A stretch of DNA of 26,836 nucleotides from DASTOB01 sp035720425 (GCA_035720425.1 DASTOB010000136.1:1-26836); one strand, 5' to 3'. Numbered from the stretch's first letter, positions 7,138 through 14,930 are shown. The notes: generated by a model not told the origin, from the letters alone. Made by a program: numbers and translations.

Positions 7138-7482
7138 GTGACGGCCAACGACGCTTCCGAGATGCGCCGCGCGCTCCTTGCCGAGCGCGAACGCCTGCTC
7201 GTCGAGATCGAGGAGACGATCCAGGCACCCGGGCCGATGACGTACGGCTCGCAGGCGGCCGCGGCGAGCCAGGTCTTTGAGCAGCAGCGCGACCTCGCGC
7301 TCCGCGACCGGGCGCGGCAGCAGCTCGAACTCGTCGACGAGGCGCTCGAACGGCTGGACGGAGGGACGTACGGGACCTGTCTCCGCTGCGGCCGCCCGAT
7401 CGCCCCGGAGCGACTCGAGGCACTGCCCTGGGCGGCCCACTGCATCGACTGCCAGCGCGAGATCGGGCGCGGCCGGGCTTGA
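7138..7482 (+). CDS. DksA/TraR-type C4 zinc-finger protein
   Basis: From GTG 7138 the product has 114 residues. Residues 8-80 form a charged helical hairpin (MRRALLAERERLLVEIEE... FEQQRDLALRDRARQQLELVDEALERL), followed by the signature GTYGTCLRCGRPI and HCIDCQREIG: four cysteines as CxxC-x17-CxxC. Proteins of this group bind RNA polymerase through the secondary channel or act as small regulators. Start choice: the frame also offers ATG 7078 with a good ribosome binding site (GGGGAG, 8 nt), adding 20 unconserved-looking residues. I prefer 7138 because the family normally begins here and a TACGAT box sits 6 nt upstream. Its TGA overlaps the TTG start of the next gene. Confidence 0.85.
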   Translation: MTANDASEMRRALLAERERLLVEIEETIQAPGPMTYGSQAAAASQVFEQQRDLALRDRARQQLELVDEALERLDGGTYGTCLRCGRPIAPERLEALPWAAHCIDCQREIGRGRA

Positions 7483-8462
7483 CCGCACTCGTCGGCCTCG
7501 ACGCGATTCGCGCCGCGGCCGTCACGCTCGACGGGGTGACCGTCCGAACTCCACTCGTGCCGTTCGGCCGACCGGAGTCTCGCCACCTGCTGAAGGCGGA
7601 GAGCCTCCAGCCGATCGGTGCGTTCAAGCTCCGCGGCGCGTACACGGCGATCGCCGCGCTCGACCCGGAAACGCGGGCGTGCGGCGTCATCACGTACTCG
7701 TCGGGCAACCACGCGCAGGGCGTCGCCCGGGCGGCGCGCCTCCTCGGGGCACCTGCCGTCGTGGTCATGCCGGACGACGCGCCGGCGATCAAGCGCGCGC
7801 GGGTCGCGGCCGATGGCGCAGAGATCGTCACGGTCGGGCCGTCGAGCGAGGAACGGCAGCGCGTGGCAGAGGAGGCGGCCGCGCAACGCGGCCTGACGAT
7901 CATCCCGCCGTTCGACGACGACCGGATCATTGCCGGGCAGGGCACCGTGGGGCTCGAGATCGCCGAGGCGATCCCCGACCTCGCGGCGGTACTCATCCCG
8001 ATCGGCGGCGGGGGTCTCGCGAGCGGGGTCGCGGCCGCGGTGCGGGCGCTTCGGCCGACCGCGCGGCTGATCGGCGTCGAGCCGGAGCTCGCGGCCGACG
8101 CGCGGGAATCGCTCGAGCGAGGCCGAATCGTCCGCTGGGCGTCGGAGCTGGTCGGCCGGACGATCGCCGACGGCACGCGGACGACGTCGCTCGGCGAGCG
8201 TACCTTCGCCCACTTGTCGGCCCTGCTCGATGCGATCGTGACGGTGAGCGAGGCCGAGATCGCGGCCGGCGTGCGCCTCGCCGCGGAGGAGTCGAGACTC
8301 GTCGTGGAGCCGTCCGGAGCACTGTCAATCGCGGCGCTTCGCTACCGTGCCGCTGAAGCCGGGGTGGCCGATGCGACCGGTCCGGTCGTGGCGGTGGTGA
8401 GCGGCGGCAACGTCGACCCGGCTCGCTTCCTCGAGCTGCTCAGCGCCCCTCTTCCCGACTGA
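7479..8462 (+). CDS. PLP-dependent threonine dehydratase / serine racemase family enzyme
   Basis: This 327-residue cytoplasmic enzyme has fold type II architecture. The PLP lysine is K50 in IGAFKLRGAY; the phosphate loop is SSGNHAQGVA (74-83) and the glycine loop IPIGGGGLASG. SGGNVD near the C-terminus closes the cofactor site. The expected reaction is deamination of L-threonine or L-serine to the 2-oxo acid. There is no C-terminal ACT domain, so it is not the isoleucine-feedback-regulated IlvA form but the short catabolic TdcB-like or racemase-like form. Start TTG 7479 overlaps the DksA-like stop as TTGA, implying translational coupling. Its end overlaps the convergent ctaG by 23 bp. Confidence 0.88.
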   Translation: MTALVGLDAIRAAAVTLDGVTVRTPLVPFGRPESRHLLKAESLQPIGAFKLRGAYTAIAALDPETRACGVITYSSGNHAQGVARAARLLGAPAVVVMPDDAPAIKRARVAADGAEIVTVGPSSEERQRVAEEAAAQRGLTIIPPFDDDRIIAGQGTVGLEIAEAIPDLAAVLIPIGGGGLASGVAAAVRALRPTARLIGVEPELAADARESLERGRIVRWASELVGRTIADGTRTTSLGERTFAHLSALLDAIVTVSEAEIAAGVRLAAEESRLVVEPSGALSIAALRYRAAEAGVADATGPVVAVVSGGNVDPARFLELLSAPLPD

Positions 8463-9450
8463 GCCGTTCCGCCAGACGGGCCTCTCGCTCGCGGATGGCG
8501 GCGCGCGCGGCGTCCGCCCGCCGGTCCGCCCGAACGGTGTCGCGCGTGTCGTCACGCATCCAGACCCAGACGAGCCCGATGACCGCGGCGAGGAAGGCCA
8601 CGTCTCCGACCAGCCACATGATCCCGGCCGCGATCTGCTGGTCGCGCAGCGGGTCGGGACCCCACGTCCGGGCCAGCGTCGCGTAGTGCGGATAGAGCGC
8701 GGCCGGCGCACCGAGCAGGGCCACCGAGAGGAACGTGTTCTGTGGCATCTGGAGGAACACGTACAGCGCCCGGACCGGTGGGGCCATCCGCCATGGCGTG
8801 GGATCGAGCCCGAGGGCCGGCCACCAGAACAGGAGCGCGCTGCCGAGGAACAGGCCGTGCTCGAGGTCGTGCAGCAGCGGATCCTCGAGGGCGGCATCGA
8901 ACAGCGGCGAAAAGTGGGTCGCCCACATGACACCGGCGAACGCGAGCCAGGCGACGACCGGGAACGCAAGCGCGCGCACGAGCCGGGAGTGGAGCGCCGG
9001 CAGGATCCAGCGGCGTCGCGTCGCGGGGCTGGCCGCCCGAAGGAGGAGCGTGATCGGCGCGGACAGGACGATGAGCGGCGCGGCAACGAACGCGAGGAGC
9101 ACGTGCTGGATCATGTGGACCGAGAAGAGCACGGTGTCGTACCGCCCGATCCCGGACAGCAGGGCGACCGCGATGGCCGCCAACCCCCCAAGGAAGGCGG
9201 CCGAGCGGCGGCGAGGAACCGCGTTCGTCGGGTGCGCCCGGTTCACCCGCCGGACGAGCGCCATCCAGGCGAGCGCGAGCCCTGCGAGCGGGAGCGCCAC
9301 GAGCGGCTCGACCGACCACCCGAGGAGGAGCGTGGCCGCCGTCGGACCCTCGGCCGGCACGCCGCCGTGGGCGACCACCACGGCCGGTGTCGCAAGGGAC
9401 GCGACGGCGCCCGCGACGATGGCGGCACGAAAGCTCGGTCGCGATTGCAC
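8440..9450 (-). CDS. ctaG: Cytochrome c oxidase assembly factor CtaG (caa3 type)
   Basis: This is a polytopic membrane protein of 336 residues starting at GTG 9450. A signal-like or first membrane segment (AAIVAGAVASLATPAVVVAHGG) is followed by about seven more helices. Family landmarks are the WSVEPLVALPLAGLALAW start, HMIQHVLLAFVAAPLIVLSAPITL, WATHFSPLFDAALEDPLLHDLEHGLFL and QMPQNTFLSVALL. The several histidines next to membrane helices fit a role in copper or subunit assembly. It is divergent from coxB with about 200 bp between them, and is typically needed to build the caa3-type oxidase encoded alongside. The last 60 residues are charged and likely cytoplasmic. Confidence 0.9.
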   Translation of the reverse strand: MQSRPSFRAAIVAGAVASLATPAVVVAHGGVPAEGPTAATLLLGWSVEPLVALPLAGLALAWMALVRRVNRAHPTNAVPRRRSAAFLGGLAAIAVALLSGIGRYDTVLFSVHMIQHVLLAFVAAPLIVLSAPITLLLRAASPATRRRWILPALHSRLVRALAFPVVAWLAFAGVMWATHFSPLFDAALEDPLLHDLEHGLFLGSALLFWWPALGLDPTPWRMAPPVRALYVFLQMPQNTFLSVALLGAPAALYPHYATLARTWGPDPLRDQQIAAGIMWLVGDVAFLAAVIGLVWVWMRDDTRDTVRADRRADAARAAIREREARLAERLSREEGR

Positions 9451-9547
9451 GCGCCCATTCTCGCCCGTTCCGTCGCACCGGGCCGATCGGCCCGTCGTAC
9501 ACGGGCCGGAGTGCCCGGCGACGTCGTGCAGGGCCGTCGCGCTCGGG

Positions 9548-9553
9548 TATCAT
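9548..9553 (+). promoter_or_regulatory. Possible -10 box upstream of the cox operon
   Basis: TATCAT matches the -10 consensus except one base, about 100 nt upstream of coxB. No recognisable -35 precedes it. Confidence 0.25.
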
Positions 9554-9653
9554 GGGCCGCGGTTCGCTCACGAGCGGGCCGCATCGCGCGCCAGTAGCGG
9601 CGGCCCGCGTCCCCGGGCCCCCGATCGCCCACGACGCAGCCTGAGGACACCCG

Positions 9654-10760
9654 ATGTCGAGCAGCCCACGAACGAGGTTCGCGCCCGGCTCCATCTGGGC
9701 GTGGGTGCTGCTTGCCTCGATCGCGATCGGCCTCATCCTCACCGTCGTCACCGGCTCGGTCGGCGCGCTCTTCCCGCCCGAGGCGGCGACGGCCCAGGGC
9801 CGCGAGATCCGCGACCTCTACACGATCGTCTTCGTCATCGCCGCGGTCATCTTCTTCGTCGTCGAAGGGCTCATCGTCTGGACCGTCATCCGCTACCGGC
9901 GCAAGCCGGGCGATGACGAGCTGCCACCCCAGACGCACGGCAACAACCTCGCCGAGATCGCCTGGACGGTGGTGCCGACGCTCATCGTCGCGTTCCTCTT
10001 CGTCATCTCGTGGCAGACCCTCAACAACGTCGAGGCCGTGAGCGCGGAGCCGGAGGTCACCGTCCGGGTCACCGGCAGCCAGTTCGCCTGGACGTTCGAC
10101 TACCTCGACGCCGGCGGCAACTCGGTGGCGAAGCAGACCGTGGCCAACGGCGAGGGCGGGATCCTCGCCCTGCCGGTCGGCCGGTCGGTCCAATTCCGCG
10201 TCCATTCGGTCGACGTGATCCATGCGTTCTACGTCCCGGCGTTCCTGTTCAAGCGCGACGTCAACCCGGATCCCGACGGCCGCGAGAGCGTGTTCGAATT
10301 GACGATCGAGGAGTCGTTCGCCGGTGAGGTCCTGCGCGGCCAGTGCGCGGAGTTGTGCGGGCTCGGCCATCGCAAGATGACCTTCGAGGTCCACGCCATG
10401 ACGCAGGCTGACTTCGAGGCGTGGCTCGTCGAGGCGCAGCAGACCCCATCACCCGCGCCGAGCGGTCCCGTCGGCACCACCCTCCAGCTCGTCGCCAAGG
10501 ACATCACGTACGACACGCTCGAACTGGAGGTTGCGGCCGGGGAGCCGTTCGCGATCGAGTTCGACAACCAGGACGTGGCGGGCATCACCCACGACGTCGA
10601 CATCCGCCTCGCCGACGGTACCGTCGTCGCCAACACGACCGAGATCGACGGCGGCACGTCGACGACGTACGTCTACGGTGCCCTCGACGCCGGCGAGTAC
10701 ACGTTCATCTGCTCGATCCACCCGGTCCCGTCGATGACCGGCGTGCTGACGGTCAACTAG
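9654..10760 (+). CDS. coxB: Cytochrome c oxidase subunit II fused to a C-terminal cupredoxin domain
   Basis: This 368-residue subunit has three hydrophobic segments: 14-39 (signal or first helix), 55-80 and 100-122. The CuA domain follows, with QFAWTFDY at 143-150 as the electron-entry aromatic region and ligands H190, C231, E233 (carbonyl), C235, H239 and M242 in CAELCGLGHRKM. After a Pro/Ser linker (about 263-275) comes a second copper domain, 277-368, with type-1 ligands H313, C353, H356 and M361 (ITHDVDI and CSIHPVPSM). In caa3 oxidases this position holds cytochrome c, the built-in electron donor. Here blue copper may do that job (inference). A GAGG motif 8 nt upstream of ATG 9654 supports the start. 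The stop is 8 bp before coxA. Confidence 0.95.
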   Translation: MSSSPRTRFAPGSIWAWVLLASIAIGLILTVVTGSVGALFPPEAATAQGREIRDLYTIVFVIAAVIFFVVEGLIVWTVIRYRRKPGDDELPPQTHGNNLAEIAWTVVPTLIVAFLFVISWQTLNNVEAVSAEPEVTVRVTGSQFAWTFDYLDAGGNSVAKQTVANGEGGILALPVGRSVQFRVHSVDVIHAFYVPAFLFKRDVNPDPDGRESVFELTIEESFAGEVLRGQCAELCGLGHRKMTFEVHAMTQADFEAWLVEAQQTPSPAPSGPVGTTLQLVAKDITYDTLELEVAAGEPFAIEFDNQDVAGITHDVDIRLADGTVVANTTEIDGGTSTTYVYGALDAGEYTFICSIHPVPSMTGVLTVN

Positions 10761-10768
10761 GAGGCCCG

Positions 10769-12409
10769 ATGGCGACGACCGCGCCCGCACTGACGCCGGC
10801 CGCCTCCGGGTACCGGAGCGGCCTGTACGAGTGGCTGACGACGACGGACCACAAGAAGATCGGGATCCTCTACGTCGCCAACTCGTTCATCTTCTTCTTC
10901 CTCGGCGGCCTGCTCGCCCTCGGCGTCCGCACGGAGCTTGCCCAGCCCGGCCTGCAGTACCTGGCCGACGAGAACCTGTACAACGAGCTGTTCACGATGC
11001 ACGGGACGGTGATGATCTTCCTGTTCATCATCCCGATGCTCGTCGGCTTCGGGAACTACGTCGTCCCGCTCCAGATCGGCGCGCCGGACATGGCCTTCCC
11101 GCGGATCAATGCCCTGTCGTTCTGGATGCTGCCGCTGGCGGGGATCCTGCTCTTCCTCGGCTTCGTGACCGGCGGCGCGGCGGCCGCGGGCTGGACGTCG
11201 TACAGCCCGCTCGCCCAGGATCGGCCGCTCGGGTCGGTGGGCCCGGGTCAGGACCTGTGGATCGTCGGGCTCCTGCTGATCGGCACGAGCTCGATCCTCG
11301 GCTCGATCAACTTCCTCGTCACGATCTTCAAGATGCGCGCGCCGGGCATGACCCTGTTCCGGATGCCGATCCTCGTCTGGACGGTGCTCGTGACGAGCGT
11401 CCTCGTGCTCATGGCCACGCCGGTCCTGACGAGCGCGCTGGTCATGCTGTTCATCGACCGGAACTACGGCGGCAGCTTCTTCGACCCGGCCAACGGCGGT
11501 AACGCGGTGCTCTGGCAGAACGTGTTCTGGTTCTACTCGCACCCGGCGGTGTACATCATGGTCCTGCCGGCGATGGGCATGATCAGCGAGATCCTGCCCG
11601 TCTTCTCGCGCAAGCCGCTGTTCGGCTACAAGGCGTTCGTGTTCGCGACGGCCGGCATCGGCGCACTCGGCTTCTCGGTCTGGGCCCACCATATGTTCAC
11701 GACGGGCTCGGTGTACCTGCCGTTCTTCAGCCTCATGACGTTCCTCATCGCCGTGCCGACCGGGGTGAAGATGTTCAACTGGATCTTCACGCTCTTCCGC
11801 GGCAAGCTGACCTTCTCGACCCCGCTTCTGTTCGCGCTCGGGTTCCTGTCGATGTTTCTGATCGGCGGGATCAACGGGGCGTTCAGCGCGGCGGTGCCGG
11901 TCGACTTCGCGCTGCACGACACGTACTGGGTCGTCGCCCACCTCCACTACGTCCTGTTCGGCGGATCGGTCTTCGGGGTCTTCGCCGGGGTCTACTACTG
12001 GTTCCCGAAGATGACCGGCCGGATGCTCGGCGAGGGGCTCGGCAAGGTGCAGTTCGTGCTCATGTTCATCGGCTTCAACCTGACGTTCTTCCCGATGCAC
12101 GCGCTCGGGCTGTCCGGCATGCCACGCCGCATCGCGGACTACGCGTCCGACGCCGGCTGGAACGAGCTGAACCTCGCCGCCACGGTCGGCGGGTTCCTCA
12201 TCGCGGCGAGCATCCTGCCGTTCCTGTGGAACGTGTTCGTGTCGCTCCGCTCAGGCAAGCCGGCCGGCGACGACCCATGGGAGGGCAACACGCTCGAATG
12301 GGCGACCTCGTCGCCGCCCCCGCCGTACAACTTCGATCACCTCCCGGAGATCCGCTCGGAACGGCCGGTGTTCGACCTCCGCCACGGCCGGGCAGGGTCG
12401 GGTCATTGA
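10769..12409 (+). CDS. coxA: Cytochrome c oxidase subunit I, type A2
   Basis: This 546-residue catalytic subunit reduces O2 to water and pumps protons. It has about 12 membrane helices. Low-spin haem ligands are H78 (FTMHGTV) and H393. The CuB and tyrosine site is YSHPAVY (256-262), with H258 and cross-linked Y262; the other CuB ligands are H307 and H308 (WAHHMFTTG), and H391 binds the active-site haem (AHLHYVLFGG). The channel residues D107 and N113, and K334 (VPTGVKMF), are in place. Replacement of the channel Glu by Y256-S257 defines type A2, as in Rhodothermus caa3. An AGGAGG ribosome binding site lies 5 nt before ATG 10769. Confidence 0.97.
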   Translation: MATTAPALTPAASGYRSGLYEWLTTTDHKKIGILYVANSFIFFFLGGLLALGVRTELAQPGLQYLADENLYNELFTMHGTVMIFLFIIPMLVGFGNYVVPLQIGAPDMAFPRINALSFWMLPLAGILLFLGFVTGGAAAAGWTSYSPLAQDRPLGSVGPGQDLWIVGLLLIGTSSILGSINFLVTIFKMRAPGMTLFRMPILVWTVLVTSVLVLMATPVLTSALVMLFIDRNYGGSFFDPANGGNAVLWQNVFWFYSHPAVYIMVLPAMGMISEILPVFSRKPLFGYKAFVFATAGIGALGFSVWAHHMFTTGSVYLPFFSLMTFLIAVPTGVKMFNWIFTLFRGKLTFSTPLLFALGFLSMFLIGGINGAFSAAVPVDFALHDTYWVVAHLHYVLFGGSVFGVFAGVYYWFPKMTGRMLGEGLGKVQFVLMFIGFNLTFFPMHALGLSGMPRRIADYASDAGWNELNLAATVGGFLIAASILPFLWNVFVSLRSGKPAGDDPWEGNTLEWATSSPPPPYNFDHLPEIRSERPVFDLRHGRAGSGH

Positions 12410-12440
12410 ACCGGCACGACCGACAGCGAGGACGACGCCC

Positions 12441-13073
12441 GTGACCTCCGACAGTCATGCGCTGACGACGACCGAGCACAGCCCGGTGGCCGGGCTCGCC
12501 CACGATGCGCACGGCGGGATCAGCAACCCGATCCTCGGGATGCTCCTGTTCATCACCTCCGAGGTGATGTTCTTCGCCGGGCTGTTCGCCGCCTACTTCG
12601 CGAGTCGGGCGGCGGTCGCCCCGTGGCCGCCGGCGGAGTTCGAGCACGCGCTGGAGCCGTTCTCGCTCGTCTTTCCGGCCACCGTCATGCTCGTGATCAG
12701 CTCGGTCACCTGCCAGATCGGAGTCAATGCGATCCGGCGCGACGACCGCGCCGGGTTCATCCGGGCGATCGGCCTGACGCTCATCCTCGGCATCGTCTTC
12801 CTGCTCATCCAGGTCTACGACTACGGCCTGCTCTACGCGGAGGGCCTGACCGTCGCGGCCGGACCGTATGGGACGACGTACTACACGCTGACCGGCTTCC
12901 ACGGGGCCCACGTGTTCGGCGGCGTGATCATGCTCGCGGTGATCCTCTACCGGGGGATGGCCGGCCAGTTCTCGTCGCGCCACCACGACGCGGTCGAGGC
13001 GACCTCGATCTACTGGCACTTCGTCGACGTCGTCTGGATCGGCCTGTACACGACGCTCTACTGGCTGCGCTAG
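12441..13073 (+). CDS. coxC: Cytochrome c oxidase subunit III
   Basis: This 210-residue subunit starts at GTG 12441, preceded by GAGG about 9 nt upstream. It has five membrane helices, as expected for the short, two-helix-less bacterial form of subunit III. Landmarks are LGMLLFITSEVMFFAGLFAAYF (first helix with the conserved Glu), TGFHGAHVFGGVIML and VEATSIYWHFVDVVWIGLYTTLYWL. It stabilises subunit I and its proton uptake. It lies 31 bp after coxA and 10 bp before the next small gene. Confidence 0.95.
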   Translation: MTSDSHALTTTEHSPVAGLAHDAHGGISNPILGMLLFITSEVMFFAGLFAAYFASRAAVAPWPPAEFEHALEPFSLVFPATVMLVISSVTCQIGVNAIRRDDRAGFIRAIGLTLILGIVFLLIQVYDYGLLYAEGLTVAAGPYGTTYYTLTGFHGAHVFGGVIMLAVILYRGMAGQFSSRHHDAVEATSIYWHFVDVVWIGLYTTLYWLR

Positions 13074-13083
13074 GGAGGAAGCG

Positions 13084-13278
13084 ATGCATCCGCTGCGGCA
13101 CCCGCGCAACGCCCTCGCGATCGGCGTCCTGTTCGTCGTGATCGCCGTCATCTACTGGGCGGTCCCCTACTTCGGCGGCTGGCACCTCGACTACGCCGGG
13201 GTGACGATGCTCGCCGCGCTCGGCATCGCCATGGCGCTGATGGCCTACGTGCTCATCGCCGGCTCGCCGAGCGAGTGA
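13084..13278 (+). CDS. Small two-helix membrane protein, subunit IV-like
   Basis: This 64-residue protein has a strong ribosome binding site (GGAGGAA, 5 nt before ATG 13084). Two hydrophobic helices are evident: about 11-29 (LAIGVLFVVIAVIYWAVPY) and 38-60 (AGVTMLAALGIAMALMAYVLIAG). Its place between coxC and the membrane-cupredoxin gene, and its size, suggest a small structural subunit of the oxidase. Sequence alone does not tie it to a named CoxD/CtaF family. Confidence 0.8.
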   Translation: MHPLRHPRNALAIGVLFVVIAVIYWAVPYFGGWHLDYAGVTMLAALGIAMALMAYVLIAGSPSE

Positions 13279-13310
13279 TCCGCGCCGGCCGCGCCTGAGC
13301 CGACCGACCG

Positions 13311-14372
13311 ATGGACGCGCTCTGGACCTCCATCCTCGAGCTGACCGCCCGGTTCGTCATCCCGGACTGGGGCGCCGTCATCGGCCTCATCCCGGCCGCC
13401 CTGCTCCTGCTCGTGGCGGTCTATGTCGTGTGGACCGCGTGGCGGTTCGCCCACGCGGGGCCGGTCCGTCGAGGGCCGCGCCGGCGGATCCCGGTCGCCC
13501 CGGCCGGTGTGCATATGCCAGGGCCGTCGATCGCACCGTTCCTCGGCGCGTTCGGGACGTTCGCCCTGCTCGCGGGCCTCGTGTTCGGAGACGTCTGGCT
13601 GTTGGTCGGGGTCGTCCTGCTCGTGCTCGGTTTGCTCTACTGGGGCCGCGAGGGCCTCGCGGACTTCGATCACCTCGTCCATGCCGAGCCGCTGCCCGCG
13701 GTCGTCCATCCGGGACCGCCCGCCGGCGTCCACGTCCCTGGACCGTCGTTCCGCCCGGTGCTCGGTGCGCTCGGGACGTCCCTTCTGCTGGCCGGGCTCG
13801 TGTTCGGCGGCTGGCTCCTCGCGGCCGGCGCGCTGTTCTTCGTCGTCGCCCTGCTCGGCTGGCTGCGCGATGCGCGCCTCGAGTACGTCAAGACGCTGGA
13901 GGCAGACCGATCCGGGCACCTCGAGAACATCCCGTCGCCCGGCTGGCCGCGCCGGCTGCTCGTCACGTTCACGATCGTCGTGGCCGTCGCGCTGCTCATC
14001 GATGCCGGGGTGCTGTTCAGCTCGCGGCCGGCGAGCGAGGCCCCGGGCGGTGGCGGTGGGGCGCCCGAGGCGTGCGCGGAGCCCGGATCGGCGTTCGAGC
14101 TCGTCGCCGTCGACATCGCCTTCGACGTGCATGAGCTGTGCGCCGTGGCGGACACGCCGTTCACGATCGATCTCGTGAACGACGATCCGGCGGGCGTCAC
14201 GCACGACGTCGACATCCGCGCGGCCGATGGGGCCGTCCTGGCCGATACGCCGACGATCGACGGCGGCGAGGAGACGACCTACGAATACGACAGTCTCGCC
14301 GCCGGCGAATACGTCTTCATCTGCTCGATCCACCCCATCCCGCCGATGACCGGGGCGCTGATCGTTCGCTAG
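13311..14372 (+). CDS. Unrecognised membrane protein with internal repeat and C-terminal cupredoxin domain
   Basis: This 353-residue protein has several parts. An N-terminal helix (about 22-42) precedes a basic stretch. Two tandem copies of a module follow, at about 64-122 and 137-196, offset by 73 residues; each starts PAGVH[MV]PGPS and continues as a two-helix hairpin (LLAGLVFG...). Another helix (217-237) leads to a Gly-rich linker with C255. The cupredoxin domain covers about 262-353 with ligands H298, C338, H341 and M346. About 55 of 92 positions match the CoxB C-terminal domain with identical ligand spacing, so one arose from the other. It is likely an oxidase-associated copper protein: electron donor, accessory subunit or copper store. 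I do not recognise the full architecture. ATG 13311 has no strong ribosome binding site; it lies 32 bp after the small subunit gene. Confidence 0.85.
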   Translation: MDALWTSILELTARFVIPDWGAVIGLIPAALLLLVAVYVVWTAWRFAHAGPVRRGPRRRIPVAPAGVHMPGPSIAPFLGAFGTFALLAGLVFGDVWLLVGVVLLVLGLLYWGREGLADFDHLVHAEPLPAVVHPGPPAGVHVPGPSFRPVLGALGTSLLLAGLVFGGWLLAAGALFFVVALLGWLRDARLEYVKTLEADRSGHLENIPSPGWPRRLLVTFTIVVAVALLIDAGVLFSSRPASEAPGGGGGAPEACAEPGSAFELVAVDIAFDVHELCAVADTPFTIDLVNDDPAGVTHDVDIRAADGAVLADTPTIDGGEETTYEYDSLAAGEYVFICSIHPIPPMTGALIVR

Positions 14373-14442
14373 CCGAGACACCGCCACGCCCCGACGACCG
14401 ATCCTGCTCGCCCTCGCCCTGGCCCTCGCGACGACCGCCGGC

Positions 14443-14898
14443 GTGCTCGTGATCGCGCGACTCGCCGAAGGGACCGGGCCGCGGGTCGGTCAGGCCGTGC
14501 CACCGCTGGCCGGCGCGACGCTTGACGGGGCCGCGCTCGATCTGGCGAACCTGCGCGGCCGGCCGGTCGTCGTCAACTTCTGGGGGCCGTCGTGCATCCC
14601 GTGCCGCGAGGAGTTCCCGCTCATGATCGCCAAGCTCGCCGAGCACGAGGCGGACGGGCTCGCCATCGTCGGGGTCCTGACCGACGACCCGGAGGAACCC
14701 GCCCGCGCCTTTGTCGCCGAGTACGGCGCGTCGTGGCCGACGGTGGTCGACCCTGAGGCGGCGATCAAGCGAGGGTGGTCCGTCGTCGCGCGGCCGACCT
14801 CGTTCTTCATCGACCGGGACGGGGTCCTGCGGTCGATCCAGATCGGCGAGTTTCGCGAGCCGGACTTCGAGCGCCAGTACGCACGGATCCGGGGGTAA
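14443..14898 (+). CDS. TlpA/ResA-family thiol-disulfide oxidoreductase
   Basis: This is a thioredoxin-fold protein with the redox motif SCIPC in VVNFWGPSCIPCREEFPLM; the usual W before the first Cys is replaced by S. The conserved cis-proline is in VARPTSFFID. The GTG at 14443 is the first ordinary start codon, but the hydrophobic anchor (PILLALALALATTAGVLVIARL) continues upstream in frame to about 14392 with no ATG, GTG or TTG. A CTG at 14404 or an unusual start is therefore possible. As the last gene of the cox cluster, it may reduce cysteines of the CuA site or of the cupredoxin domains during copper loading (inference from TlpA/Sco biology). A strong hairpin follows 4 nt after its stop. 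Confidence 0.85.
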   Translation: MLVIARLAEGTGPRVGQAVPPLAGATLDGAALDLANLRGRPVVVNFWGPSCIPCREEFPLMIAKLAEHEADGLAIVGVLTDDPEEPARAFVAEYGASWPTVVDPEAAIKRGWSVVARPTSFFIDRDGVLRSIQIGEFREPDFERQYARIRG

Positions 14899-14901
14899 CG
14901 A

Positions 14902-14930
14902 ACGAGGGGCACCGAGTCGGTGCCCCTCGT
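14902..14930. terminator. Hairpin terminator closing the cox operon (possibly bidirectional)
   Basis: A perfect inverted repeat of 14 bp on each side (ACGAGGGGCACCGA, 14902-14915, and its complement, 14917-14930) has one base at its centre. It begins 4 nt after the TlpA stop and lies 42 bp past the end of the convergent gene at 14972, so it can serve both strands. No T-run is present. Confidence 0.7.

Noticed and set aside
10320..10390. Cytochrome c motif in CoxB
   Set aside because: The Cys pair here is the CuA motif CAELCGLGHRKM; there is no CxxCH.
10757..12100. Minus-strand open frame of 447 codons
   Set aside because: It is antisense to coxA, strongly Glu/Asp/Arg/His biased, without any recognisable motif.
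14590..14615. Sco-type copper chaperone
   Set aside because: The spacing is CxxC (CIPC), as in TlpA/ResA thioredoxins, not the CxxxC of Sco proteins, and the distal Sco His is not evident.
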